Assembly (NCBI GenBank): GCA_003283415.1
Contig: QBXH01000001.1
Coordinates: 1 to 64,000 of the forward strand
Origin: Prochlorococcus sp. AG-321-E21
Lineage (GTDB): Bacteria > Cyanobacteriota > Cyanobacteriia > PCC-6307 > Cyanobiaceae
DNA length: 64,000 nt
Direction of reading: 5' to 3'
The notes beneath the pieces were generated by a model. The model did not search any database. It saw only the letters and a program-made list of their open reading frames with translations, and had not been told where the DNA came from. Below, one piece after another: positions 11,595-22,173 of this stretch. How positions within the stretch are numbered: position 1 is the stretch's first letter; the number at the start of each line of letters is the position of its first letter. The position numbers and the translations under genes are program-made.

Positions 11595-12500
11595 TTAAGG
11601 AATTAATTGAATATCTTTTAAAATCCAAAAACCTGCGAATTTCTCAACAAATGGAGTTGATTGTATCGATATAAACTGATAACCATAAGAATCTTTCTTA
11701 GTTTGCATGAATTTATCATTTATTTCCTTGGCATCTTTCTCTTGTAAATCTGTTACTAACCATTTGTTATCTTCAGAGGCCTCAAGTATGAGTTGGTTCT
11801 TTTCTATCAGCAGCTTGACAGGTTCTAAACTACTAAACCAAGCCGCAAGAGCAAGTGATCTGTCTTTACTGAATAGTCTAAGGCCAGGTACTAAGTTCTC
11901 ATTTTTTATTGAATTCTGGATTGGAAAAATATCTCCAAATTCAATAGGCCAATTTTGAGCTAATCTTAATTCCTCTATAGATATTTCCGAAATTGTCAAT
12001 GCATCACCTCTTACTGCCTCAGGTAAAGGTTTCGGATCATTAGCAATACTGGAGGTAAAGGTTGGAGCTAATACTCCTTTTACATATCCATTCTCTAGAG
12101 GGTAAACCTCTTGTTCGAGGAATTCGATTCTGTCAAATAATTCATAAGTCCTTCGGCTAACAAGAGCCTCAATCTCAAAATTCTCAATAGATTTTGTAAT
12201 TATTGATTTCATTGAGGCTCTCCAAAATCTTATTTTTGATGGCTTTGCCCAACCTTTTCTTTCTGCATCATTCAGAGCTTCTTTTAAAGCTTTTGTAAGC
12301 CATATTGAATTTACCTCGTTTGCTGGACATATTTTATTCCATAAAAATATATCCTCTGTGTTGAAGTTTTTTGAAGATGAAATAATTAATTCCCATCTTT
12401 TCTTACCATTTTTTTCAATAATTGGCCTCGAATAGAAGTCCAACTCCCAATCTGATATTTTTAAATCTGAATTCGATTTTTTTTTTTCATTAATGGTCAT
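11595..12500 (-). CDS. Tab2/Atab2-like (DUF1092) protein
   Basis: Signature 'WELDFYSRPIIEKNGKKRWELII'. Confidence 0.85.
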   Translation of the reverse strand: MTINEKKKSNSDLKISDWELDFYSRPIIEKNGKKRWELIISSSKNFNTEDIFLWNKICPANEVNSIWLTKALKEALNDAERKGWAKPSKIRFWRASMKSIITKSIENFEIEALVSRRTYELFDRIEFLEQEVYPLENGYVKGVLAPTFTSSIANDPKPLPEAVRGDALTISEISIEELRLAQNWPIEFGDIFPIQNSIKNENLVPGLRLFSKDRSLALAAWFSSLEPVKLLIEKNQLILEASEDNKWLVTDLQEKDAKEINDKFMQTKKDSYGYQFISIQSTPFVEKFAGFWILKDIQLIP

Positions 12501-13714
12501 TTTTCTAGATCTTTTTTATCGAAAAGTGCCTTAGTTTTTAAAGATCTTTCAGAGGCTTCAATCATGATTTTTTCTTTATCAATGATTAATTCTCCAGGGG
12601 AATTTTCTAATAATGCTGTGTTTAGACTAATTCTTCCTCTCTCTAAGTCGATTTCTGTTATTAGGGCCTTTATAACTTCACCCTCCACGAAAATTTCTCT
12701 TAAATTTCGAATCGATCCATTTGTTAAAGAAGATTGATGAAGTAGCCCGCTTGCCCCTCCTAGATCAACAAAGAAGCCATATGGCTTTATTGCTAAAACT
12801 TCACCCTCAATTAATTGTCCTAATCTTAGATCTGCAAATTTAGAAACTAGGAGCGCTTTTTTTTCTGACAAAACAAGCTTTCGTGTCTCTGGATTTACTT
12901 CTAAAAATGCTACTTTTAAATTTTTGCTTACAAAAGATTGATAATCTTGACCATCTTCTAGTTGTGATCTGGGAATAAAGCCTCTTAATCCATCAACATC
13001 ACAAGTAAGTCCTCCTCTATTAAAACCATTAATTGTAACTTTAATTAATTCTCCATTTTTCGCAGAACGTGCAACTTTTTCCCAACTTTGTCTAAGAATT
13101 AATGCTCGAGCACTCACAGTGACCATCCCATCTGCATTTTGTTCTTTGATTACTAAAACTTCCATTTCTAAACCGATGGGAAATTTTTCTTTGAAATTAG
13201 TAATCACTCCCAATCCACATTCTTTTTTTGGCATGAAACCTGGTGCCTTCCCACTAATGTCTATATACAAACCATCACTTTCAATTGCTATTACTTTCCC
13301 TTTAATTGTTTCTCCTGTATCACCTATAGGCTCATTTTCATTTAAAGCTTCTAAAAAGGCATTTTCGTCAAAATCAAATTCATCAACTTTTCTTTCTATT
13401 ATGAAATCTTGATCTTCAGTTTGTAAATTCAAAGGTTTTGATAACGCTTCATAACTTACGTTTTCAAAGTTAATATTTTTGGAATAACTTTCTTTGTCTT
13501 TATTTAAAGGAGGATCAATAATTTGAGGTTTTATCTCTTGAAGTTCTGTTTTGATTTCTTTTGAAGGATTCTGATTGTCATTAAGAACTTCTTCCTTCTT
13601 GCTATAAGTATTTTTTTTACTTATGTGCAGAACTTGAGGAGGCTTCTTAACATCATTTTTGTTACCCTTGATTTTTTTATAATTTTGGGCATCCTTATCA
13701 CTAACTCCCTTCAT
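12497..13714 (-). CDS. S1-domain RNA-binding protein (30S ribosomal protein S1 homolog B type)
   Basis: Three S1-like repeats ('GKVIAIESDGLYIDISGKAPGF', 'VTINGFNRGGLTCDVDGLRGFIP', 'GEVLAIKPYGFFVDLGGASGLLHQS'); ATGA overlap with downstream Tab2. Confidence 0.9.
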   Translation of the reverse strand: MKGVSDKDAQNYKKIKGNKNDVKKPPQVLHISKKNTYSKKEEVLNDNQNPSKEIKTELQEIKPQIIDPPLNKDKESYSKNINFENVSYEALSKPLNLQTEDQDFIIERKVDEFDFDENAFLEALNENEPIGDTGETIKGKVIAIESDGLYIDISGKAPGFMPKKECGLGVITNFKEKFPIGLEMEVLVIKEQNADGMVTVSARALILRQSWEKVARSAKNGELIKVTINGFNRGGLTCDVDGLRGFIPRSQLEDGQDYQSFVSKNLKVAFLEVNPETRKLVLSEKKALLVSKFADLRLGQLIEGEVLAIKPYGFFVDLGGASGLLHQSSLTNGSIRNLREIFVEGEVIKALITEIDLERGRISLNTALLENSPGELIIDKEKIMIEASERSLKTKALFDKKDLEK

Positions 13715-13777
13715 AGGTAAAATAAGAGTAATTTATTATTAGCATATTCTAAATGTTAGTACTCACAATTAAAAATA

Positions 13778-14566
13778 ATGAACTTTAAATCAATACCAAG
13801 CGAGTTTGAATATTTATCATGGCCAGAAGTAAAAAATATTTCAAAAGATAAAAGATCAACAATTATTTGGCCATTTGGAGCTGTAGAACAGCATGGTCCT
13901 CATTTACCTTTAGCTACAGATAGTATTTTTGTTGACGAGATAATTTCGGAAGTTCTAAAATTGATTCCCTCCGAAACACCTATAAAAAAACTTCCAACTC
14001 AATATATTGGGTTTTCTCCAGAACATAAGGGATTTGATGGGACTATATCCCTATCTTCAAATCTATTAACTTTGATGATTAAAGAAGTTGGAGTCCAATT
14101 AGCTGAAATGGGATTTAAAAGATTGATATTAATTAATGCACATGGAGGTCAAATTTCTTTACTTAATACCGCAGCAAGAGAATTAAGAAGTATTGCTCCA
14201 GAACTTTCAGTTTTCCCTTGTTTTTTATGGAGTGGAGTTGATGGTTTAAGTGATTTATTAACGATAAAAGAGATTGAGAACGGATTACATGCATCCTTAG
14301 CTGAAACGAGCTTAATGATGGCTTTGAAATCTGAACTTGTTGGAGAGGAGAGACCTTGTGAAGGGATTGAAGATCTAATCCCTGAGGGCTGGAGTTTGGA
14401 AGGGAATGCTCCAACGGCTTGGTTTACAGATGATTTAAGTAAATCTGGAGTTATTGGAGATAGCAGAGGTTCAAACAAAAAATTGGGTATTAATTTAAAG
14501 ACTCTCTTGACAAATCATTGGTATAAAATGATCACAAATCTCATGCAATCCGACTGGCCAAAGTAA
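13778..14566 (+). CDS. Creatininase family protein
   Basis: 'PFGAVEQHGPHLPLATD' and 'INAHGGQ' metal-binding motifs. Confidence 0.92.
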   Translation: MNFKSIPSEFEYLSWPEVKNISKDKRSTIIWPFGAVEQHGPHLPLATDSIFVDEIISEVLKLIPSETPIKKLPTQYIGFSPEHKGFDGTISLSSNLLTLMIKEVGVQLAEMGFKRLILINAHGGQISLLNTAARELRSIAPELSVFPCFLWSGVDGLSDLLTIKEIENGLHASLAETSLMMALKSELVGEERPCEGIEDLIPEGWSLEGNAPTAWFTDDLSKSGVIGDSRGSNKKLGINLKTLLTNHWYKMITNLMQSDWPK

Positions 14567-14684
14567 TTTACATAAATAACTAATGAATGAATTAGTTTTA
14601 AATTGAAACTATTTCCCTCATATATTTATATTTTCATTATAATTGTGTAAACTCATTGCATAATGAACAAAAGCTTTAACCTAA

Positions 14685-15416
14685 ATGCAAACTCTAGAAT
14701 CTAATAAAAACCTTAAATTAGGAACATCGACTGACAATGTATCAGTTAATCTCCCCGATTTTACAACAGATGCTTATAAAGATGCATATAGCAGAATAAA
14801 TGCAATTGTTATTGAAGGGGAACAAGAAGCTTACGATAACTATATTTCAATAGCAACCCTTTTACCCAACGATGCGGAAGAATTAACTAAGCTTGCAAAA
14901 ATGGAGCTTAAGCATAAAAGAGGTTTTACAGCATGTGGCAAGAATTTGGGAGTTCAAGCAGATATGCCTTTTGCTAAGGAATTCTTTTCAAAATTACATG
15001 GTAATTTCCAGTTAGCATTAAAAGATGGCAATCTAACTACCTGTCTTCTCATACAAGCTATCCTAATTGAAGCTTTTGCAATTTCTGCTTATCACGTTTA
15101 CATAAGAGTTGCTGATCCATTTGCAAAAAAAATTACGCAGGGTGTGGTAAATGATGAATATTTACATTTGAATTATGGTGAGAAATGGCTGAGAGAAAAT
15201 CTTCATTCATGCAAAGATGAATTAATTGCAGCTAACAAAATAAATCTCCCAATTATAAAGAAAATGCTTGATCAAGTTGCAGATGATGCTGCTACTCTGT
15301 CTATGGATAAAGAGGAATTGATGGAAGAATTTATGATTGCTTATCAAGATGCACTTCTTGAAATGGGCTTAGATAATAGAGAAATAGCAAGAATGGCAAT
15401 GGCAGCAATTGTTTAA
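14685..15416 (+). CDS. ado: Aldehyde deformylating oxygenase (alkane biosynthesis)
   Basis: Ferritin-like di-iron sequence 'NAIVIEGEQEAYDNYISIATLLP', 'KMELKHKRGFTACG', paired with AAR. Confidence 0.96.
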   Translation: MQTLESNKNLKLGTSTDNVSVNLPDFTTDAYKDAYSRINAIVIEGEQEAYDNYISIATLLPNDAEELTKLAKMELKHKRGFTACGKNLGVQADMPFAKEFFSKLHGNFQLALKDGNLTTCLLIQAILIEAFAISAYHVYIRVADPFAKKITQGVVNDEYLHLNYGEKWLRENLHSCKDELIAANKINLPIIKKMLDQVADDAATLSMDKEELMEEFMIAYQDALLEMGLDNREIARMAMAAIV

Positions 15417-15523
15417 ATCATAAGAAATTAATATATACTTCATAGTTTTTTTTATTTGTATTAAGTAAATAGCTCTGTGCTATTGTTCATAAGAATATAA
15501 AGATTCTATAAATAAATTAATCA

Positions 15524-16564
15524 ATGTTTGGGCTTATTGGTCATTCAACTAGTTTTGAAGATGCAAAAAGAAAGGCTTCATTATTGGGCTTTGACCATAT
15601 TGCTGACGGAGATTTGGATGTATGGTGCACAGCCCCTCCACAATTAGTTGAAAATGTAGAAGTAAAAAGTGCTACTGGAATATCAATTGAAGGTACTTAT
15701 ATTGATTCATGTTTTGTTCCTGAAATGCTATCAAGGTTTAAAACAGCAAGAAGAAAAGTATTAAATGCTATGGAATTAGCTCAAAAAAAAGGCATTAACA
15801 TAACAGCTTTGGGTGGATTTACTTCTATAATTTTTGAAAATTTTAATCTTTTACAACACAAACAGATTAGAAATACATCTTTAGAGTGGGAAAGATTTAC
15901 AACTGGGAATACTCACACTGCATGGGTTATTTGTAGACAATTAGAGATAAATGCTCCTCGAGTAGGAATAGATCTTAAAAGTGCGACTGTTGCAGTAGTC
16001 GGAGCTACAGGCGATATAGGCAGTGCGGTTTGTCGATGGTTGATTAATAAAACGGGTATTAGGGAACTTCTTTTAGTAGCTAGGCAAAAGGAACCTTTAG
16101 TTTCTTTACAAAAGGAATTAGATGGTGGAATCATCAGAAATTTAGATGAGGCATTACCTGAAGCAGATATTGTTGTATGGGTAGCAAGTATGCCAAAGAC
16201 GATGGAAATCGATTCAAATAATCTCAAAAAACCATGCTTAATGATTGATGGAGGATATCCAAAGAATCTTGATGAGAAATTTCAAGGTAATAATATACAT
16301 GTTGTGAAGGGAGGTATTGTAAAGTTCTTTAATGATATAGGTTGGAATATGATGGAACTAGCGGAAATGCAAAATCCTCAAAGAGAAATGTTTGCATGTT
16401 TTGCAGAAGCCATGATTTTAGAATTTGAAAAATGTCACACTAACTTTAGCTGGGGAAGAAACAATATATCTCTTGAGAAAATGGAATTTATTGGAGCTGC
16501 CTCTGTTAAGCATGGATTCTCTGCTATTGGGCTTGACAATCATCCAAAAGTTCTAGCACTTTGA
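15524..16564 (+). CDS. aar: Long-chain acyl-ACP reductase
   Basis: '[18 protein letters not shown]', '[18 protein letters not shown]'. Confidence 0.96.
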   Translation: MFGLIGHSTSFEDAKRKASLLGFDHIADGDLDVWCTAPPQLVENVEVKSATGISIEGTYIDSCFVPEMLSRFKTARRKVLNAMELAQKKGINITALGGFTSIIFENFNLLQHKQIRNTSLEWERFTTGNTHTAWVICRQLEINAPRVGIDLKSATVAVVGATGDIGSAVCRWLINKTGIRELLLVARQKEPLVSLQKELDGGIIRNLDEALPEADIVVWVASMPKTMEIDSNNLKKPCLMIDGGYPKNLDEKFQGNNIHVVKGGIVKFFNDIGWNMMELAEMQNPQREMFACFAEAMILEFEKCHTNFSWGRNNISLEKMEFIGAASVKHGFSAIGLDNHPKVLAL

Positions 16565-16567
16565 ATC

Positions 16568-17575
16568 ATGCCAAGACGATATCTTCTAGATTTTGAGAAA
16601 CCTCTTGTAGAGCTTGAGAAGCAAATAGAGCAAATTAGAGAATTAGCCAGAGATTCAGAAGTAGATGTTAGTCAACAGTTATTACAACTAGAAACACTCG
16701 CTACAAGAAGAAGAGAGGAAATTTTTAGATCTCTTACACCTGCTCAAAAAATACAAGTAGCTAGACATCCACAAAGACCAAGTACTTTGGATTTTATTCA
16801 AATGTTTTGTGATGATTGGATCGAATTACACGGAGATAGAAATGGAGGAGATGATATGGCTCTAATTGGAGGCTTAGGTACGATAAATAATCATCCTGTA
16901 CTTTTATTAGGTCATCAGAAAGGAAGAGATACAAAGGAAAATGTAGTTAGAAACTTTGGGATGGCAAAACCGGGAGGTTATAGAAAAGCTTTAAGGTTAA
17001 TGCAACATGCTGATAGGTTTTCATTGCCTATTCTTACTTTTATTGATACTCCTGGTGCATATGCTGGTCTCTCTGCCGAAGAACAGGGTCAAGGAGAAGC
17101 TATAGCTCGAAATCTTAGAGAAATGTTTGGATTTAAAGTTCCAATAATTGCAACTATTATTGGTGAAGGGGGTTCTGGAGGTGCTCTTGGAATTGGAGTG
17201 GCTGATAGATTATTGATGTTCGAACACAGTGTTTATACTGTCGCCAGCCCTGAAGCTTGTGCCTCAATTCTTTGGAGAGATGCTGCAAAAGCTTCTGAAG
17301 CTGCAACAGCTTTAAAGATAACTGGTAAAGATCTTCTTGATTTAGGTGTAATAGATGAAGTTTTAGAAGAGCCTGCTGGAGGTAATAACTGGGCACCTCT
17401 AGAGGCTGGGAATTCTCTAAAAAATTCAATTGAGAAGCATCTTAATGAATTATTAGAATTAGGTAAAGAGGAACTTTTGGAGCAAAGATATGCAAAATTT
17501 AGGGTACTAGGGAAATTTATTGAATCAAATAATATTGAAGAAATTCAGGAAGAATTAACTCAAAAAATAGAATAA
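16568..17575 (+). CDS. accA: Acetyl-CoA carboxylase carboxyltransferase alpha subunit
   Basis: '[27 protein letters not shown]', '[15 protein letters not shown]'. Confidence 0.97.
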   Translation: MPRRYLLDFEKPLVELEKQIEQIRELARDSEVDVSQQLLQLETLATRRREEIFRSLTPAQKIQVARHPQRPSTLDFIQMFCDDWIELHGDRNGGDDMALIGGLGTINNHPVLLLGHQKGRDTKENVVRNFGMAKPGGYRKALRLMQHADRFSLPILTFIDTPGAYAGLSAEEQGQGEAIARNLREMFGFKVPIIATIIGEGGSGGALGIGVADRLLMFEHSVYTVASPEACASILWRDAAKASEAATALKITGKDLLDLGVIDEVLEEPAGGNNWAPLEAGNSLKNSIEKHLNELLELGKEELLEQRYAKFRVLGKFIESNNIEEIQEELTQKIE

Positions 17576-17576
17576 A

Positions 17577-18284
17577 TTGAAATTAGCATTCATAACAGGG
17601 GCATCTAAAGGTATTGGTAGATCTACAGCAATTGCTTTCGCAAATGCTGGTTGGGATTTGATTTTACTTTCAAGAGATTTAGAAATGATGGAAACACTCA
17701 GAGATGAGCTATCAGATACGCAGTCAACAATTAATCTTGTAAAATGTGATTTATCTAATGCATATGAAATAGATAATTCTGTAAAAGAATCAATAAAGAT
17801 ATATGGCTGCCCTTCGGTTTTAATAAATAATGCAGGATGCGCTTTTAATGGAAACCTTGTAGAAATGCCTCTAAAAAAATGGCAAGAAATAATTCAAATA
17901 AATCTCACAAGTGTTTTTCAGGTATGTAGTTCAATTGTCCCCTCAATGAGAAAAGATGGTGGCTTGATTATCAATGTTAGTAGTCACGCCTCTTATAAGG
18001 CCTTCCCTCAGTGGGGAGCTTACTGTATATCAAAATCTGCTCTGGCAATGTTTACTAAGTGTCTAAGAGAGGAAGAGAGATCTAACTCGATTAGAGCTTG
18101 TACAATTACTTTAGGCTCAGTTAATACCCCTCTTTGGGATACAGAAACAATTAAATCAGATTTCGATAGAACTTCTATGCTTTCTTCAATTAAAGTCTCA
18201 AATACTATTTTATATATCGCGGAACAACCAGAATCACAATTAATTGAAGACTTAACTCTTATGCCTGCAGGAGGAGCTTTTTAA
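17577..18284 (+). CDS. Short-chain dehydrogenase/reductase
   Basis: 'FITGASKGIGRSTA', 'NNAG', 'YCISKSAL' SDR motifs; TTG start. Confidence 0.92.
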   Translation: MKLAFITGASKGIGRSTAIAFANAGWDLILLSRDLEMMETLRDELSDTQSTINLVKCDLSNAYEIDNSVKESIKIYGCPSVLINNAGCAFNGNLVEMPLKKWQEIIQINLTSVFQVCSSIVPSMRKDGGLIINVSSHASYKAFPQWGAYCISKSALAMFTKCLREEERSNSIRACTITLGSVNTPLWDTETIKSDFDRTSMLSSIKVSNTILYIAEQPESQLIEDLTLMPAGGAF

Positions 18285-18349
18285 AGAAAATAACTAGAAC
18301 CTAAATGTTTATAAAGGGATCTTTTTTTATCGTTTATATCCCCTCATGA

Positions 18350-18369
18350 ACATTTAAATGTGATATAAT
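18350..18369 (+). promoter_or_regulatory. Palindrome ACATTTAAATGT 2 nt upstream of a TATAAT -10-like box (folE leader)
   Basis: Perfect 12-nt palindrome 18350-18361, TATAAT 18364-18369. Confidence 0.4.
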
Positions 18370-18442
18370 GTATAAGCAATATACGCCTCAAGTGGATATA
18401 GTGACAAGGTTTGCAGACTATTTTCTGATAACAATTCTATGA
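18368..18442 (+). CDS. Candidate 24-aa micro-ORF (MYKQYTPQVDIVTRFADYFLITIL)
   Basis: ATG to TGA in frame; stop overlaps the folE ATG (ATGA). Not in the supplied ORF track. Confidence 0.35.
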   Translation: MYKQYTPQVDIVTRFADYFLITIL

Positions 18443-19185
18443 CCTCTACATTACCTAACGATAATCTTAAAAAGAATCTTGACGAACAAATTAATAATAA
18501 ATTAGTTTCTGAAATAATTAAGGATCGAATTAAACTTCAAAAAAAAAGATTCCATGCTAATGATAATATTTCCGAGTTCATAAATCCTGGAGAATTAGAA
18601 ATTCTTCAGAAGGAAGTTGCTTCTAAAGTTAGGGATTTATTAAAATCTTTAGTCATAGATATTGAGAATGACCATAACTCTCAAGAGACTGCCGAAAGAG
18701 TTGCAAAAATGTATTTGAAAGAAGTTTTCAAAGGTAGATACCATAAAAGGCCAAATGTTACAGACTTTCCCAATGCCAAAAAATTAGATGAAATATATAC
18801 TCTTGGACCAATAAGCGTTCGTTCTGCTTGCTCTCATCACATGGTTCCTATTATTGGCGATTGCTGGATTGGTATTAAGCCTGGAGATAAAGTTATAGGA
18901 ATCTCAAAGTTTTCTAGAGTAGCTGATTGGGTCTTTTCTAGACCACATATCCAAGAGGAAGCAGTGATGATTCTGGCAGATGAGATTGAACGTTTATGTG
19001 AACCAAAAGGTTTAGCAATTCTCGTTAAGGCTAAACACTATTGCATGTGTTGGAGGGGGGTAAAGGAACCTAATACAAGCATGATTAATTCAATTGTAAG
19101 GGGAGATTTTAGACATGATATAAGCCTAAAACAGGAATTCTTTGAGTTAGTCAAACAACAACCTAATGGGTTATCTTGCTATTAA
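18439..19185 (+). CDS. folE: GTP cyclohydrolase I
   Basis: 'SACSHHMVPIIGDCWIGIKP', 'KHYCMCWRGVK'. Confidence 0.97.
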   Translation: MTSTLPNDNLKKNLDEQINNKLVSEIIKDRIKLQKKRFHANDNISEFINPGELEILQKEVASKVRDLLKSLVIDIENDHNSQETAERVAKMYLKEVFKGRYHKRPNVTDFPNAKKLDEIYTLGPISVRSACSHHMVPIIGDCWIGIKPGDKVIGISKFSRVADWVFSRPHIQEEAVMILADEIERLCEPKGLAILVKAKHYCMCWRGVKEPNTSMINSIVRGDFRHDISLKQEFFELVKQQPNGLSCY

Positions 19186-19233
19186 ACTAACTTAAAAATA
19201 ATTGATAATTGTCTTTAGAATTTGAAAAATATA

Positions 19234-19887
19234 TTATTTCCTAATTTCTCTAATTATCTGTTTTGTTTTTTCTAAATCTTTTATCCCTGGAGAAATTTCA
19301 ACACTACTCGAAATATCAATACCATTTGGTTTTATCTTTTCTAAAATGACATCTATCCAATCTGAAGAAACGCCTCCAGCAATCCACCAAGGTTTACTAA
19401 AACTTATATCCTCTAAATAATTTTGTTCTATTCTTATCCCGGAACCTCCATATGTTTCTTTATTCCATGAATCCAAAAGTATTGCATCTATAAAGTTTTC
19501 ATAAGGTTTAATTTTTTCAAGATCTTCTTTATTTTTTATTCTGAAAGCTTTCCATAAACCAACATTTGGAATCCGTTGTTTTAATTTTTGACAATAATCA
19601 ATATCTTCATCTCCATGAAGTTGAATTATAGTTTCGCTTGTTTCTCCTAAAAAACTTTTAATAATTGAATCAAGAGGACTATTTTTTACTACTGAAACCC
19701 TATCAATTTTTGGATATAAATTTTTTAAAGTTTTGAAGATTTCTTTTTTCTTTTCTGGGGAAACATATCTTGGAGATTCATCAACCGAAATGATACCTAT
19801 CGCATTAGTTCCTAATTCGGCTACTTTAACAGCTTGTTCAATGGTTGTTATTCCACAAATTTTAACTAAAGTGTTGGTCTCAAGCAT
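19234..19887 (-). CDS. trpF: Phosphoribosylanthranilate isomerase
   Basis: 'VKICGITTIEQA', 'IQLHGDED', 'GGSGI', 'WIAGGV'. Confidence 0.95.
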   Translation of the reverse strand: MLETNTLVKICGITTIEQAVKVAELGTNAIGIISVDESPRYVSPEKKKEIFKTLKNLYPKIDRVSVVKNSPLDSIIKSFLGETSETIIQLHGDEDIDYCQKLKQRIPNVGLWKAFRIKNKEDLEKIKPYENFIDAILLDSWNKETYGGSGIRIEQNYLEDISFSKPWWIAGGVSSDWIDVILEKIKPNGIDISSSVEISPGIKDLEKTKQIIREIRK

Positions 19888-19941
19888 ATCTTTATCTTAT
19901 AGGTAGAATTATATTATTTGATAATTTAACGGAGATTATTT

Positions 19942-21168
19942 TTGAGGAGTTTGCAAATTTTTAAATTATGGGGAATTCCCTTCATAATACATCCTTACTG
20001 GTTTGCAATCCTGTTTTTATTCTCATGGAGCATTTCTAATCAAGTTAATTTAACTTCTGGTGAAATTTACAATATCAAGGAATCTTGGTTAATTGGTTTC
20101 TTAACTTCTTTTTCTTTATTAAGCACGATTATATTTCATGAGGTTTTCCATACTTTTGTTTCGTTAAATCAAGGAGTAAAAATAAAAAAAATTACCTTTT
20201 ACTTCCTAGGGGCAATTTTACAAATAGAAAAGGGATGTCAAACAGCTTTGGGTAATATTAAGATTTCTATGGTTAGACCTTTATTATGTTTTTCGACGGC
20301 ATTAATTCTTATTTTTATAAGTAATCCAAGTGAATCCAATGAACAAATATTCATAAATATAGTTAATAGAGTGGCCATATTAAATCTTTTTCTGGGCTTT
20401 TTAAACTTAATTCCTATAGGCTCTTTAGATGGAGGTAATTTATTGAAGAGTATTATTTGGTATTTTTCAGGAAGTAAAAATAAAGGAAGAAATTTTTTAA
20501 AAAAATTAACGTTATTGTTATCAATTTTAGTTTTTTTATTTGGGATAGTATTTATATTTACCTTTAATATTTACTATGGCTTATTACTAACTTTTTTAGG
20601 TTTATTTGGGATTAATTCATCAAAGTCTGAAAATCAATTTTTTAAAATTGAGAATATTTTAAAATTAAGTAAAGTATCTGATCTTAAATTAAAGGCATTA
20701 AGAAAAATAGAATTCGATTCAAATTTAGTGGCATTAAACAATATTGTTAAAAATAAAAGAAGTAACCAAGATAAATATTTATTTTTGACTAAAAGTGGAA
20801 GATGGGACGGATTTATAGAGGAAAAAATTTTAAAATCTGTTTCAGTAAATAAATGGGACAGAACTTTTGTTGGAGATTTTAAGAAGCCAATTACGAAATT
20901 TGCAAATGTAAATTCTAGTACTGAATTATGGAGAGCTATAGAAAAAATAGAGAAATCTAATAAAGGTCTATTACTTGTCCTCAATTCTGCTGATATACCT
21001 GTAGGTATTATTGATAGAAATAAAATTGGTTTTTTTGTGTTTGATAAATTAGGCTTGAATTTACCATCTAATCTAATCAGTAAATTTAATAATAAGAATC
21101 AGTATCCTCTGGGTATTCAATTACCTAGAATTATAAAATTAATGAGAAAAGAAGGAGAAATCGAATAA
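19942..21168 (+). CDS. Site-2 protease-like M50 metallopeptidase with C-terminal CBS-like region
   Basis: 'IFHEVFHTFVSL' HExxH and 'NLIPIGSLDGGNLL'; multiple hydrophobic segments. Confidence 0.9.
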   Translation: MRSLQIFKLWGIPFIIHPYWFAILFLFSWSISNQVNLTSGEIYNIKESWLIGFLTSFSLLSTIIFHEVFHTFVSLNQGVKIKKITFYFLGAILQIEKGCQTALGNIKISMVRPLLCFSTALILIFISNPSESNEQIFINIVNRVAILNLFLGFLNLIPIGSLDGGNLLKSIIWYFSGSKNKGRNFLKKLTLLLSILVFLFGIVFIFTFNIYYGLLLTFLGLFGINSSKSENQFFKIENILKLSKVSDLKLKALRKIEFDSNLVALNNIVKNKRSNQDKYLFLTKSGRWDGFIEEKILKSVSVNKWDRTFVGDFKKPITKFANVNSSTELWRAIEKIEKSNKGLLLVLNSADIPVGIIDRNKIGFFVFDKLGLNLPSNLISKFNNKNQYPLGIQLPRIIKLMRKEGEIE

Positions 21169-21175
21169 ATTTAAA

Positions 21176-21883
21176 TCAAAATAATTCTTTTATTTCATCT
21201 TTTTTATAGTTGATATTTTCAATCTTTAGATTAGATTTGGATTCTAAGAATGAATTCATTAAATATTGAATTATTTCCTCATTAGTAAGATTTAAATTAA
21301 CTTTAGTAGGAGGCTCTTCTCCAAATAATCTTAACCACAACTCTCTTGGTGGGTTAAGTTGAATTTCACCATGCTGAAGGAATGCTCCTTTCTTTCTGTA
21401 TTGGGCACTTCCTATACGTTTAAATCCATATTGATCAATTAAATCAGAAACAAAGGATGATCCAAAGCAGTTTTCATTTATGATTGATTTTCTTAGATGC
21501 CCTTTTTTTAAACCTAAACCTAATTCATTAAAACTTTTAATTAGCCAATTATTCACAAGCTCATAACTGAAGCTCTTATAAGAGGGTTTTTTAAATGTTA
21601 AAGCGTATGTTATTCCTCCAGAATGAAGAACTGCCCCACCTCCTGATGGCCTTCTCACTATTTTAATAATGCCATCATCTAATAGCTTTTCCCAATGAGG
21701 AGGGATCACTTTTTGATGATAGCCAAGAGAAATCCAATCTCCCTCCCAATGATAAAACCTTAATGTAAAAAGAATTTCGACTTTGGAAATTGTTTTTTCT
21801 AAAAAATGCAAATCTAGAGCCATTTGTTCAACTCCAGTTAATTTCATAGTTGAAATAATTAGAGCTTGCTTATCTTTTCTCAA
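21176..21883 (-). CDS. Lipoate-protein ligase A family protein
   Basis: 'LGYHQKVIPPHW', 'VRRPSGGGAVLHSGGITYAL', 'GSAQYRKKGAFLQHGEIQL'. Confidence 0.88.
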   Translation of the reverse strand: MRKDKQALIISTMKLTGVEQMALDLHFLEKTISKVEILFTLRFYHWEGDWISLGYHQKVIPPHWEKLLDDGIIKIVRRPSGGGAVLHSGGITYALTFKKPSYKSFSYELVNNWLIKSFNELGLGLKKGHLRKSIINENCFGSSFVSDLIDQYGFKRIGSAQYRKKGAFLQHGEIQLNPPRELWLRLFGEEPPTKVNLNLTNEEIIQYLMNSFLESKSNLKIENINYKKDEIKELF

Positions 21884-21982
21884 AATTATTCTTTTTGATT
21901 TAATTACGTAACAGCTTTTTGTATTAGTCTATCAATTTTTTACTTTTGGGTAGAGAATATAGATACTAAATATGTATTTATT

Positions 21983-22087
21983 ATGGAGCCATCTCAATCA
22001 ATAAACTTAATAATACTTGGTCTTATTGTAGTAATGCATGCAGGAGTATTAGCTTTAAGGTTAGGCATAAGTTTAGCTAGAACTTAA
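21983..22087 (+). CDS. psaM: Photosystem I reaction centre subunit XII (34 aa)
   Basis: Manual translation [34 protein letters not shown]; below ORF-track size cutoff. Confidence 0.85.
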
Positions 22088-22173
22088 AAAACTAATTTTG
22101 ATTACCAAAAACTTTATGTTATTAATTAAAAAAGACTTTTATTCTTAAGCCTTTCATAAAATTCTTAAATAAT

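Noticed and set aside
14149-14478. Antisense ORFs of 60-116 aa (e.g. 14149-14478, 17157-17429, 20634-20984, 56816-57256)
   Set aside because: Lie opposite well-supported genes, with compositions typical of shadow ORFs.
18376-18438. THF or preQ1 riboswitch upstream of folE
   Set aside because: Leader is short and I could not match any known riboswitch consensus by eye.
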